DNA from: Gaiellasilicea sp963730405
GTDB lineage: Bacteria; Actinomycetota; Thermoleophilia; Gaiellales; Gaiellaceae
Reading direction: 5' to 3'
Assembly: GCA_963730405.1 (NCBI GenBank)
Contig: CAVSRW010000015.1
Coordinates: forward strand, 58,214-122,213
DNA length: 64,000 nucleotides
Position 1 is the first letter of the stretch. Every line of letters begins with the position of its first letter. Below, in pieces: positions 15,453 to 23,881 of the stretch. The translations under genes and the position numbers were made by a program. Under the pieces are notes generated by a model. The model saw nothing but the letters and a program-made list of their open reading frames with translations, made no database searches and was not told where the DNA came from.

Positions 15453-18400
15453 GTGCATCTGCGCTCTCTCCGCCTGCGCGGCTTCAAGTCGTTCCCGGAC
15501 ACGCTCGAGCTGAAGCTCGAGCCCGGCGTCGCGGTCGTCGTCGGGCCGAACGGCTCCGGCAAGTCGAACGTCGCGGACGCGATCGTGTGGGCCGCGGGCT
15601 CGCTGACGCCCTCGGAGCTGCGCGCCGAGAAGCCGGACGACGTCCTCTTCAACGGCGCCGAGGGCCGGACGCCGGCCGAGAGCTGCGAGGTCGAGCTCGT
15701 CTTCGACAACGAGAGCGGCGGCTTCGGCGAGCTCGACTTCTCCGAGGTCTCGATCGCGCGCCGCCTGCACCGCGGCGGCGAGGGGCAGTACCTCGTCAAC
15801 AGGGCGCAGGTGCGCCGCACGGACCTCGTCGAGCTGCTCGCCGACGTCGGCCTCAGCGGCTCGATGCACTCGATCGTCAGCCAGGGCAAGGTCGAGGCGG
15901 TGCTCGCCTCGAAGCCGGAGGAACGGCGCGAGCTGGTCGAGGAAGCGGCCGGCCTCGGCAAGTTCAAGCGGCGGAAGCACCGTGCCGAGCTCAAGCTCAA
16001 CCGCGTCGGGATCCAGGTCGAGCGCGCACGCGACGTCGAGGCCGAGGTGCGCAAGCGCCTGCGGCCGCTCGCGCTCCAGGCGACGGCCGCCGAGCGGGCC
16101 GAGAAGCTCGCGGGCGAGATCGCGCAGCTGCGCGCGCGCGTCGCCGAGCTCGACCTCGCCGCCGCGGACGCTCGGCGCGAGGCGGCCGAGGAGCGGAAGA
16201 CTGCGGCCGGCCTCGGCCGCCGCAGCGCGCAGGAGAAGCTCGCCGCGCTCCTGGCCGAGCGCCACGCGGCCGAGGAGGAGCTCGCCGACGCGGCCGGCCG
16301 GCGCGAGGCCGCGATCAAGGCGCTCTACCGGCTCCAGGGTGCAACCGAGCGGATCGCACTGCGCCACGAGGGATCGGAGGCGCTGGTCGCCGGCCTCCGG
16401 CGCGACCTCGGCGACGCCGAGGCCGCCGCGAGCGAGATCACGGACGAGTCGGCGCGCGAGCTCGAGCGCGCCACAGCCGAAGCCACTGCAACTGCGCGCG
16501 CGGCCGCGGCCGCTGGTGGCGCCGCGGCGGAGCGGGCGCGCGCCGCGCAGGAACGGCTCGCATCGCTCGAGCGGGCCGCGGCCGCAGGGGCGGAGGAGCG
16601 CCTCGAGGGGCTCCGGGCTGAGCGGCGGGCGATCGAGGCGGAGCTGGCCGACACCGCCGGGGGCAGGGAGAGCGCAACTGCAGCTCTGTACCGGCTCGGC
16701 ACCGCCCGCGAGCGGATCGCAATGCGAAGCGAGTCGGTATCGGGCCTCCGCGAGCGTGTCCGCGTCGAGTTGGCCGAGGCGGAGGCGGCCGCGAGGCGGC
16801 CCGGCCCTTCGCCCGCGGAGCTCGAAGCCGCGGCGAACGAGGCGACCGCCTCTGCGCGGGCGGCGGCGCACGACCGCGACGACCTGGCCGCGCGCGCCGA
16901 CCTCGCCAAGGAGCGGCTCGCCGCGCTCGAGCGCTCGCTGGCGGAGCGGGAGGGAATCCCGCCGGCCGCGCGGATGCTCGCAGACGAGGGAGCCGAGCTG
17001 GCGCTCTCGCTGCTCGACGTCGAGCCCGGCACGGAGCGCGCCGTCGCGGCCGCGCTCGGCTGGCGGGCGTCCGCCGTTGTCGCAGAGGACGCGGCCTCCG
17101 GCCTCTCGCTGCTGCAGCGGGCGCGCGAAGCCGGCCTCGGCAGCCTCAGCGTGCTGGTCGGCAAACGGCCGGCGGAGCGAGTCGCGGAGCTTCCCGTCGT
17201 CCCGCTCGACTCGCTTCTCGCGGCCACACGTCCCTCCGTGACTGCGGAGGGCTTCGGCTACGACCCCGGGCGCGGCGAGCTCTGGTTCGCGGGCGAGGCG
17301 GCCGAAGCAGTCCTGCTCGAGCTCGAGACGAGGCGCGGTGAGCTTCGGGCCGAGGTCGAGGAGCTGCAGGCGCAGGCAACGGTCGCCCAAGCGGCCGCCG
17401 CGCAGGCGGCAACGGCCGCCGGTGAGGCCGAGGCGGCCTTCGCCGAGGTCGCCCATCTCCGCGGCGCGCGTGCCGCCGACCCGGCGCTCCTGCGGCGGAT
17501 CGGCGCAGGAGCGGGGCGGCTCGACGAGGCCCTGCTGGCCGCGGTCGCCGTCGCCGCCAGGCTCGAGCGGCCGCTGCGTGCACACGCCGACGAAGGTTCC
17601 GCGAGGGCCGGCGAGCTCGCGACCGAGCTCGCCCGCGTCGGCGGGCTCGAGCACGAGGCCCGCGCCGCTTCCACCCGCGCGAACGAGCGTGCTGCGGCGG
17701 CCGAGCTGGCGCGTGTCCGGCTCGGCGGCGGCGGCCAGATCCGCCTGCTCCACGTCGACGAGTCCGAGCGCGACGAGGTCGAGCGGGAAGCGCGGGAGCT
17801 GACCGACGAGGCCGAGCAGCTCGCCGACGCGGCCGCGGAGGCGGCCGAGGCCGCGCGGAACGCAGCCGCCGCCCGGACCGCGACCGGCTCCCGGCGCGCG
17901 GCGCCGCTCGACGCCGACCTGCTCCGGCGGATCCTCGGCGGGGCCGAACGCCTGGACGAGACGCTTGCCGCCGCGGCCGAGACGGCGTCCCGCTTCGAGT
18001 CGCCGATCCGCGCCCGCGTCGACGCGGGCGCGACGCGCACCGGCGAGCTCGGTGCCGCGCTTCGCGAGCTCGGCGCCGCCGAGGTCGAGCTGCGCCAGGG
18101 CGCGGAGGATGCCGCCCAGCGCGCGACGGAGATCGAGATCGAGCTGACCAGGATCGAGGCCGAGGCGGCCGATGCACGCCGCCGGCTCGAGGAGGCGGGC
18201 GCCGAGCCCGCCGACGGCGACGACCGCGACGAGCTCTCCGTCCGCGCAGAGCGGCTCGAGCAGCGCCGGATCCAGCTCGGCCAGGTGAACCCGCTCGCCA
18301 AGGAGGAGTACGAGACGGAGAAGGAGCGGCTCGCCGAGCTCGAGGCGCAGCGCGAGGATCTCGAAGCGAGCCTGAAGGAGCTGGCCGACCTCCGCGACGA

Positions 18401-18899
18401 GCTCGCCGAGACCGTCGAGCGACGCTTCGCCGACACCTTCGCCGCCGTGGCGGAGCACTTCGAAGAGGTCGCCGCGACGCTGTTCCCCGGCGGCGAGGGC
18501 CGCCTGCGGCTCGTCGAGGCGGAGGAAGAGGGCGGCGAGAGCGGGGTGGAGGTCGAGCTCCGGCCGGCCGGCAAGAAGATCACGCGGCTCGGGATGCTCT
18601 CCGGCGGCGAGAAGGCGCTCGGCGCGATCTCGTTCCTGTTCGCGCTCTTCCTCGCGAAGCCGTGCCCGTTCTACCTCCTCGACGAGGTGGAGGCGGCGCT
18701 CGACGACGCCAACATCGGCCGCTTCGTCGAACTGCTCCGGCGCTACGCCGACCGCGCCCAGTTCGTCGTGATCACACACCAGAAGCGGACGATGGAGGCC
18801 GCCGACGTGCTCTACGGCGTCACGATGGGCGGCGACGGCGTCAGCCAGATCGTCTCGCGCCGTCTCCCGCGCGAGGACGCCGCCGCGCTCGCCTCCTAG
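15453..18899 (+). CDS. smc: Chromosome segregation protein SMC
   Basis: SMC is the ATPase of the bacterial condensin complex. The GTG start gives the classic opening HLRSLRLRGFKSF. The head has Walker A GPNGSGKSN, and the C-terminal head has signature LSGGEKALGA and Walker B FYLLDEVEAAL. The hinge is near residues 505 to 620. The arms are Ala/Glu-rich coiled coils that contain two internal duplications, one on each arm (see findings). Total length of 1,148 residues is normal. It lies after a 297-base gap and ends one base short of a small membrane-protein gene. Confidence 0.96.
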   Translation: MHLRSLRLRGFKSFPDTLELKLEPGVAVVVGPNGSGKSNVADAIVWAAGSLTPSELRAEKPDDVLFNGAEGRTPAESCEVELVFDNESGGFGELDFSEVSIARRLHRGGEGQYLVNRAQVRRTDLVELLADVGLSGSMHSIVSQGKVEAVLASKPEERRELVEEAAGLGKFKRRKHRAELKLNRVGIQVERARDVEAEVRKRLRPLALQATAAERAEKLAGEIAQLRARVAELDLAAADARREAAEERKTAAGLGRRSAQEKLAALLAERHAAEEELADAAGRREAAIKALYRLQGATERIALRHEGSEALVAGLRRDLGDAEAAASEITDESARELERATAEATATARAAAAAGGAAAERARAAQERLASLERAAAAGAEERLEGLRAERRAIEAELADTAGGRESATAALYRLGTARERIAMRSESVSGLRERVRVELAEAEAAARRPGPSPAELEAAANEATASARAAAHDRDDLAARADLAKERLAALERSLAEREGIPPAARMLADEGAELALSLLDVEPGTERAVAAALGWRASAVVAEDAASGLSLLQRAREAGLGSLSVLVGKRPAERVAELPVVPLDSLLAATRPSVTAEGFGYDPGRGELWFAGEAAEAVLLELETRRGELRAEVEELQAQATVAQAAAAQAATAAGEAEAAFAEVAHLRGARAADPALLRRIGAGAGRLDEALLAAVAVAARLERPLRAHADEGSARAGELATELARVGGLEHEARAASTRANERAAAAELARVRLGGGGQIRLLHVDESERDEVEREARELTDEAEQLADAAAEAAEAARNAAAARTATGSRRAAPLDADLLRRILGGAERLDETLAAAAETASRFESPIRARVDAGATRTGELGAALRELGAAEVELRQGAEDAAQRATEIEIELTRIEAEAADARRRLEEAGAEPADGDDRDELSVRAERLEQRRIQLGQVNPLAKEEYETEKERLAELEAQREDLEASLKELADLRDELAETVERRFADTFAAVAEHFEEVAATLFPGGEGRLRLVEAEEEGGESGVEVELRPAGKKITRLGMLSGGEKALGAISFLFALFLAKPCPFYLLDEVEAALDDANIGRFVELLRRYADRAQFVVITHQKRTMEAADVLYGVTMGGDGVSQIVSRRLPREDAAALAS

Positions 18900-19102
18900 T
18901 GCTCCGAGCCGTCATGTTCATCGCCGCCGCGGCGGCCGGATACGTGCTCATGCGCGCGGCCTGGATCGTCCTGGAGTGGCCCGGGGTCGTGGGCGTCGTC
19001 CTCGTCGTCGCTGCCCTCGCGGCGTGGCGCCGACGGCGGTGGCCCGTGGCGGCCGGAGTGGCCACAGGCGCCGCGCTCAGCGCGGTGGCTTTGACGCTCT
19101 AG
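18899..19102 (+). CDS. Small two-helix membrane protein, unknown
   Basis: The TAGTG at the smc stop offers a GTG start for 67 residues; an ATG five codons later would give 62. The sequence has two hydrophobic segments (about 6 to 40 and 48 to 66) split by a basic WRRRRWP loop, so it should sit in the membrane. I know no family. Codon third positions are G/C-rich in this frame. It converges with and shares a CTAG with the MmcQ/YjbR gene. Confidence 0.5.
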   Translation: MLRAVMFIAAAAAGYVLMRAAWIVLEWPGVVGVVLVVAALAAWRRRRWPVAAGVATGAALSAVALTL

Positions 19103-19443
19103 TCGAACTCGTGCTGCGCGGCCAAGCGCTTCGGCGCCTGGATCAGCCACGCGTCGATCAGCCGCTCGCGCACCTCGTCCTCGTCGATGTGCTCGAGCCA
19201 GATCAGCAGGAACGCAGGCGACGCCTCGAAGTGCGGCGTCAGCCGGTACGCGTCCGGGTTGGAGGCGACGAGGAGCGGCCGCTCCTCGCGATCGCAGCGC
19301 GTCCACATCGCGCCCTCGTGTCGAGTCGAGAGCCCGGCGAACTTCTTCCCGCGGACGGCGAACGAGGGCTTCCCCCACGAGGTGGTCTCCTCGATCTCGG
19401 GCAGATCCCGCGCGAGCTCCGCCACCCGCTGCCACGTGACCAT
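19099..19443 (-). CDS. MmcQ/YjbR family protein
   Basis: A 114-residue protein of the MmcQ/YjbR family, with a CyaY-like fold often annotated as DNA-binding but of unproven function. Family features are the N-terminal LPEIEETTSWGKPSFAVRGKKFAGL, the central AYRLTPHFEASPAFLLIWL and the C-terminal LIDAWLIQAPKRL. It faces against the neighbours on both sides: it is convergent with the small membrane gene (four-base stop overlap) and divergent from ftsY. Confidence 0.88.
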   Translation of the reverse strand: MVTWQRVAELARDLPEIEETTSWGKPSFAVRGKKFAGLSTRHEGAMWTRCDREERPLLVASNPDAYRLTPHFEASPAFLLIWLEHIDEDEVRERLIDAWLIQAPKRLAAQHEFD

Positions 19444-19468
19444 GGTCTGAGGCTAACGTTCCGCGGCC

Positions 19469-20419
19469 ATGGCACGAAGCTGGTCAGAGCTGCTGGGAGA
19501 CGCGGAAGGACCCGACGAGACGGAGGAGGAGCGCGCGGGCTTCTTCGGCCGCCTGCGCGACTCCCTCGGCAAGAGCCGCCGCGCGCTGACGGGCGAGCTC
19601 GCCGCCGCGACGTTCGATCCCGACAACGACGAGGACTGGGAGCGGCTCGAGGAGGCGCTGATCCAGGGCGACGTCGGCGTGCGGGCGACCGCCGAGCTCG
19701 TGCGGAGGCTCGAAGCCCGGAACGAGCTGGCCGACCTGAACGGGGCCCTCGCGGAGGAGATCGCGGAGATGCTCGGCGAGCCGGGGACGCTGCACCTGCC
19801 GGACCGCCCGAGCGTGATCCTCGTCGTCGGCGTCAACGGCACCGGCAAGACGACCACGATCGGGAAGCTGGCGCAGAAGCTGCGCGAGCACGACCGATCG
19901 GTGCTGCTCGGCGCGGCCGACACGTGGCGCGCCGCGGCCGAGGAGCAGCTGGAGATCTGGGCCGATCGTGCGCAGGCGGACTTCGTCGGCGCCGCGCAGG
20001 GCGCCGACCCGGCCGCGGTCGCCTACGACGCGATCGAGGCGGCGCGGGCGCGCGGGAAGGACGTGGCGATCGTCGACACGGCCGGCCGCCTGCACACGCA
20101 GTCGAACCTGATGGAGGAGCTCGCGAAGGTGCGGCGGGTGATCGAGAGCCGGCTCGAGGGAGCGCCCCACGAGACGCTGCTCGTCGTCGACGCGACGACG
20201 GGGCAGAACGGGCTGCAGCAGGCGCGGCTCTTCGGCGAGACGGCCGGAGTCACCGGAGTCGCGCTGACGAAGCTCGACGGCTCGGCCAAGGGCGGGGTCG
20301 CCGTGGCGATTGCCTACGAGCTCGGCCTTCAGGTGAAGCTGATCGGCGTCGGCGAGGGCCTCGACGACCTGCGCCCGTTCGACCCGCACGACTTCGCCCG
20401 CGCCCTCGTGGCCGGGTAG
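19469..20419 (+). CDS. ftsY: Signal recognition particle receptor FtsY
   Basis: FtsY is the membrane-associated GTPase that docks SRP-ribosome complexes on the translocon. The 316 residues have a short acidic N-terminal part, the NG helical bundle, G1 GVNGTGKTTT, the DTAGRLHTQ segment, TKLDGSAKGG and a C-terminal GVGEGLDDLRPF. The long acidic A domain of enterobacterial FtsY is absent, as in many Gram-positive forms. Its partner ffh follows 290 bases later, with a dodecin gene on the other strand between them. Confidence 0.95.
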   Translation: MARSWSELLGDAEGPDETEEERAGFFGRLRDSLGKSRRALTGELAAATFDPDNDEDWERLEEALIQGDVGVRATAELVRRLEARNELADLNGALAEEIAEMLGEPGTLHLPDRPSVILVVGVNGTGKTTTIGKLAQKLREHDRSVLLGAADTWRAAAEEQLEIWADRAQADFVGAAQGADPAAVAYDAIEAARARGKDVAIVDTAGRLHTQSNLMEELAKVRRVIESRLEGAPHETLLVVDATTGQNGLQQARLFGETAGVTGVALTKLDGSAKGGVAVAIAYELGLQVKLIGVGEGLDDLRPFDPHDFARALVAG

Positions 20420-20458
20420 CGCCGCCGGCCGCCGAGGCCGCCTCGCCGACCCGCCCGC

Positions 20459-20665
20459 CTAGCGCTCGATGGCGAAGGCGATGTTCACGGTCGTCCTGAA
20501 CATCGTGATCCTGTCGTCGCTCACCTCGCAGCTCATCGAGACCACGTCGGCGCCCGTGATTCCGCGCAGCGTCTTCGACGCCTCCGAGACCGCGACCTGA
20601 GCGGCCTCCGCGAACCCGTCGGGCGAATTGCCGATCACCGTGATCACCTTGGCGATGCTGGACAT
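20459..20665 (-). CDS. Dodecin
   Basis: A 68-residue flavin-binding dodecamer subunit. Dodecins store and protect riboflavin or FMN. The pattern KVITVIGNSPDGFAEAAQVAVSEASKTLRGITGADVVSMS and the final strand TMFRTTVNIAFAIE match the family. The aromatic flavin-stacking residue expected after the LRGI segment is replaced by a small residue here, so flavin binding should be tested. It is encoded antisense between ftsY and ffh, with its own leader of about 45 bases facing ffh. Confidence 0.9.
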   Translation of the reverse strand: MSSIAKVITVIGNSPDGFAEAAQVAVSEASKTLRGITGADVVSMSCEVSDDRITMFRTTVNIAFAIER

Positions 20666-20709
20666 ACCGCCTCCTTCGTCTGGTTGAGCGGTATCTACAC
20701 TGTCCGCCC

Positions 20710-22044
20710 ATGTTCGACACCCTCTCCGACAAGCTCCAGCACGCCCTCGGCGACCTCCGAGGCAAGGGCCGCCTCGACGAGGAGGCGATCTCGAAGGCGA
20801 TGCGCGAGATCCGGCTGGCGCTGCTCGAGGCCGACGTCAACTTCCAGGTCGTCAAGGACTTCGTCGCCCAGGTGCGCGAGCGAGCCACCGGGCAGGACGT
20901 GCTGAAGGGCCTCGACGCCGGCCAGCAGGTCGTGAAGATCGTCCACGAGGAGCTGACGGCGCTGATGGGCTCGGGCAACTCGCGCCTCGCGTTCGGCAAG
21001 CCGCCGACGGTGATCCTGCTCGCCGGCCTCCAGGGCTCGGGCAAGACGACCACGTCGGCGAAGCTGGCGCTGAAGCTGCGCAAGGAGGGCAAGAAACCGG
21101 CGCTGATCGCCGCCGACCTGCAGCGGCCCGCGGCGATCGACCAGCTCGAGCAGCTCGGCCGCCAGATCCAGATCCCCGTCCACCGGCGCGACACGAAGGA
21201 CCCGGTCGAGGTGGTCAAGTCTGGTCTCCAGGCTGCGCGCGATGCCGGCAACGACGTCGTCATCGTCGACACCGCCGGGCGCCTCCACATCGACGAGGAG
21301 CTGATGCAGGAGCTCGCGCGCGTTCGCGATGCCGCGCGGCCCACGAACGTCCTGCTCGTCCTCGATGCGATGACCGGGCAGGAGGCCGTCAACGTCGCCC
21401 AGTCGTTCCAGGAGCGGGTTGCTTTCGACGGTGTCGTCCTGACGAAGCTCGACGGCGACGCGCGCGGCGGCGCCGCGCTCTCGGTGCGCGCCGTCACCGG
21501 CAAGCCCGTCAAGTACGTCTCCGTGGGCGAGAAGCTCGACCAGCTGGAGGAGTTCCACCCGGACCGGATGGCGTCGCGGATCCTCGGCATGGGTGACGTC
21601 ATGACGCTGATCGAGAAGGCCGAGGCGGCGGTCGAGGAGGACGAGCAGGCGGCGATGGAAGCCCGCATGCGCGCCGGCGTCTTCACCTTCGACGACTTCC
21701 TGTCCGCCCAGAAGATGCTGAAGAAGATGGGTCCGATCCAGGGCGTGCTGAAGATGATCCCCGGGCTCGGCAACCAGCTGAAGGACGTCGACATCGACGA
21801 GCGCCAGCTCGCGCGGGTCGAGGCGATCGTGCTCTCGATGACGCCGAAGGAGCGGAGCATGCCGCACCTGATCGACGGCTCCCGCAGGCAGCGGATCGCG
21901 GCCGGCAGCGGGCAGACGATCCAGGACGTGAACAAGCTCCTCTCCGCCCGCAAGCAGATGGAGAAGATGATGAAACAGATGGGCAAGGGAAAGATGCCTA
22001 CACTTCCCGGGCAACCCAAGCTGACCAAGACAGGACGGAGATAG
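20710..22044 (+). CDS. ffh: Signal recognition particle protein Ffh
   Basis: Ffh binds signal peptides and 4.5S RNA and hydrolyses GTP with FtsY. The 444 residues carry the N domain, G1 GLQGSGKTTTSAKLA, DTAGRLHIDEELM, TKLDGDARGGAAL and a methionine-rich M domain at the end (GMGDVMTLIEKAE to KQMEKMMKQMGKGKM). It begins an operon-like run: rpsP starts six bases after its stop, followed by khpA, rimM, trmD and lepB. Confidence 0.96.
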   Translation: MFDTLSDKLQHALGDLRGKGRLDEEAISKAMREIRLALLEADVNFQVVKDFVAQVRERATGQDVLKGLDAGQQVVKIVHEELTALMGSGNSRLAFGKPPTVILLAGLQGSGKTTTSAKLALKLRKEGKKPALIAADLQRPAAIDQLEQLGRQIQIPVHRRDTKDPVEVVKSGLQAARDAGNDVVIVDTAGRLHIDEELMQELARVRDAARPTNVLLVLDAMTGQEAVNVAQSFQERVAFDGVVLTKLDGDARGGAALSVRAVTGKPVKYVSVGEKLDQLEEFHPDRMASRILGMGDVMTLIEKAEAAVEEDEQAAMEARMRAGVFTFDDFLSAQKMLKKMGPIQGVLKMIPGLGNQLKDVDIDERQLARVEAIVLSMTPKERSMPHLIDGSRRQRIAAGSGQTIQDVNKLLSARKQMEKMMKQMGKGKMPTLPGQPKLTKTGRR

Positions 22045-22050
22045 ACAGAA

Positions 22051-22296
22051 ATGGCTGTACGCATGAGGCTGACGCGCGTCGGCTCGAAGAAGAACCCGAT
22101 CTACCGCGTCGTCGTCGCCGACCAGCGCTCGCCGCGTGACGGCCGCTTCATCGAGATCGTCGGGCGGTACAACCCGCAGACCGACCCCTCGACGATCGAG
22201 CTCGACGAGGCGAAGGTGAACGAGTGGCTCGGCAAGGGCGCGCAGCCCTCCGACGCCGTCGCGAAGCTGATCAAGGCCGCCGGGATCAGCGGTTGA
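22051..22296 (+). CDS. rpsP: 30S ribosomal protein S16
   Basis: S16 of the small subunit, 81 residues, with the typical MAVRMRLTRVGSKKNPIYRVVVADQRSPRDGRFIE opening motif split over the first 35 residues and GRYNPQ following. It heads the conserved rpsP-khpA-rimM-trmD group. A strong hairpin lies between it and khpA. Confidence 0.96.
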   Translation: MAVRMRLTRVGSKKNPIYRVVVADQRSPRDGRFIEIVGRYNPQTDPSTIELDEAKVNEWLGKGAQPSDAVAKLIKAAGISG

Positions 22297-22348
22297 TGCA
22301 GTCGCCGAGACGGGACGCCGCAGGCGGCCCCTTTAGGGATTCTTGCGC

Positions 22349-22378
22349 GATGAGCATCCGCTTTCGCGGATGCTCATC
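22349..22378. terminator. Perfect 13-bp hairpin between rpsP and khpA
   Basis: GATGAGCATCCGC and GCGGATGCTCATC pair perfectly around a TTTC loop, with TTGCGC on both flanks. Within an operon it could attenuate transcription after rpsP, or stabilise its 3' end. A related but imperfect hairpin lies at 55650. Confidence 0.6.
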
Positions 22379-22395
22379 TTGCGCCGCGAACTGAC

Positions 22396-22626
22396 GTGGC
22401 GGAACTGCTCACCTGGCTCGCGAAGCAACTCGTGGACGACCCCGATGCCGTGCGCGTCGAGCAGGTCGAGCGTGAGGACGCGACCGTGCTCGAGCTCTAC
22501 GTCGCGCCCGAGGACCGCGGCAAGGTGATCGGCCGGCAGGGCAGGCTCGCCAGGGCGCTGCGGACGATCGTCCGCGCGAGCGCCGCGGGATCGCGCAGGC
22601 GCGTGATCCTCGACATCGTCGAGTGA
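22396..22626 (+). CDS. khpA: KH domain RNA-binding protein KhpA
   Basis: A 76-residue protein with a single KH domain; the GxxG loop is GKVIGRQGRLARALR near residue 43. KhpA pairs with KhpB in Gram-positive bacteria to bind RNA and influence cell division. The GTG start at 22396 fits the family. It sits in the standard place between rpsP and rimM. Confidence 0.93.
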   Translation: MAELLTWLAKQLVDDPDAVRVEQVEREDATVLELYVAPEDRGKVIGRQGRLARALRTIVRASAAGSRRRVILDIVE

Positions 22627-22668
22627 CGCTCCCGTCCCTGGCCGGCGGCCGCTCCCGCCCGGCGGAGC

Positions 22669-22728
22669 CCGTACCTCCGTACTGTTCCACCGGCTTACGC
22701 ACCGCGAGCGACGTCCCAGGAACGTGAG
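22669..22728. repeat. Dispersed intergenic repeat, copy B, running into the rimM start
   Basis: This copy matches 8054-8112 over nearly its whole length and ends on the rimM GTG, so it overlaps the rimM ribosome-binding region. Upstream of it is another GGCGGAGCCC word shared with the elements near 8.0 and 25.1 kb. Confidence 0.7.
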
Positions 22729-23197
22729 CGACGACCTTGTAAACGTCGGCCGCGTCGGCAAGCCGCACGGCGTCGACGGCTCGTTCTTCGTCGAGGGAGC
22801 AAGCGACGTGCCGGAGCGCTTCGCCAAGGGAGCCGTCCTGCTCGTCGATGGCGAGCCCGCGGAGATCGTCGTGTCGAAGCGCGGCGCGGGCGGGCGGCCG
22901 GTGATCAAGCTCGAGCGGGCGGTGCCGCGCGGCGCCGCGCTGACCGTCCGCCGCGACGCGCTCCCGGATCCGGCCGAGGACACCTACTACGTCTTCCAGC
23001 TCGCCGGCCTGCGCGTCGAGGAGGAAGGCGGGCGCGCGCTCGGTACTGTCATCGAGGTGAACAACGGCCCGGCCAACGACACTCTCGAGCTCGACTCCGG
23101 GCTGCTGCTGCCGCTCGTCGAGTCCTGCGTGCTCGACATCGACCTCGAGGCGGGGCGCATCCTCGTCGCCCGCGGCTTCGCGGACGCCGACGAGTAA
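22724..23197 (+). CDS. rimM: Ribosome maturation factor RimM
   Basis: RimM binds S19 and assists 30S head assembly. The 157 residues begin NVGRVGKPHGVDGSFFV, the family's opening, and continue with a PRC-barrel domain (DTYYVFQLAGLRVEEE, GTVIEVNNGPANDTLEL, PLVESCVLDIDLEAGRI). It starts at a GTG inside repeat copy B and ends 12 bases before trmD. Confidence 0.95.
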   Translation: MSDDLVNVGRVGKPHGVDGSFFVEGASDVPERFAKGAVLLVDGEPAEIVVSKRGAGGRPVIKLERAVPRGAALTVRRDALPDPAEDTYYVFQLAGLRVEEEGGRALGTVIEVNNGPANDTLELDSGLLLPLVESCVLDIDLEAGRILVARGFADADE

Positions 23198-23209
23198 CCT
23201 GCGCGAGCC

Positions 23210-23881
23210 GTGCGCCTCGACGTCTTCACCCAGGTTCCCCACGCCTTCGCGTGGATGACGGAGCAGCGGCCCGTGGCCGCGGTGCTCGGCACCGAGCTCG
23301 AGCTCCGGCTGTTCAACTACCGCGACACGACGCCGCTCCGAGCCGGCCAGGTCGACGACGAGCCGTACGGCGGCGGCGCCGGGATGGTGCTCCGGGTCGA
23401 CGTCGTCGCGGCTGCACTCGACGCGGTCTACGGCGGCGCGCCGGAGCAGCGCGTGATCGCGCTGACCCCGCAGGGACGGCCGCTCACCCAGGCCGTCGTC
23501 GAGGAGCTCGCCGCCGAGCCTGCGCTCACGCTCCTCTCATCGCGGTTCGAGGGCTTCGACGAGCGGATCGTGACGCACCTCGCCTCCGACGCGATCTCGA
23601 TCGGGCCCTATGTCCTCTCCGGCGGCGAGCTGCCCGCAATGGTGCTCCTCGACGCGGTCGCGAGGCGGCTCCCCGGAGCGCTCGCCGAGGGCTCGGGCGA
23701 GCACGAGAGCTTCTCGGTCGAGCTCGAGGGCGGGCTCGAGTACCCGCACTACACCAGGCCCGCCGAGTTCCGCGGTTGGGCCGTCCCCGAGGTCCTGCTC
23801 TCGGGCGACCACGGTCGCGTCGCCGAATGGCGCCGCGAGCGGAGCCGCGAGCGGAGCGCCGACGGGACGAGGGCGACGTGA
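23210..23881 (+). CDS. trmD: tRNA (guanine37-N1)-methyltransferase TrmD
   Basis: TrmD methylates G37 next to the anticodon and prevents +1 slippage. The 223 residues have RLDVFTQVPHAF, the deep-knot segments DDEPYGGGAGMVLR and LTPQGRPLTQ, RFEGFDERI and SIGPYVLSGGELPAMVLLDAVAR. It starts with GTG and its TGA overlaps the lepB GTG. Confidence 0.96.
   Translation: MRLDVFTQVPHAFAWMTEQRPVAAVLGTELELRLFNYRDTTPLRAGQVDDEPYGGGAGMVLRVDVVAAALDAVYGGAPEQRVIALTPQGRPLTQAVVEELAAEPALTLLSSRFEGFDERIVTHLASDAISIGPYVLSGGELPAMVLLDAVARRLPGALAEGSGEHESFSVELEGGLEYPHYTRPAEFRGWAVPEVLLSGDHGRVAEWRRERSRERSADGTRAT

Noticed and set aside
15363..18779. 1,138-codon minus-strand open frame opposite smc
   Set aside because: Follows the Ala/Glu repeats of smc in reverse; no family motifs.
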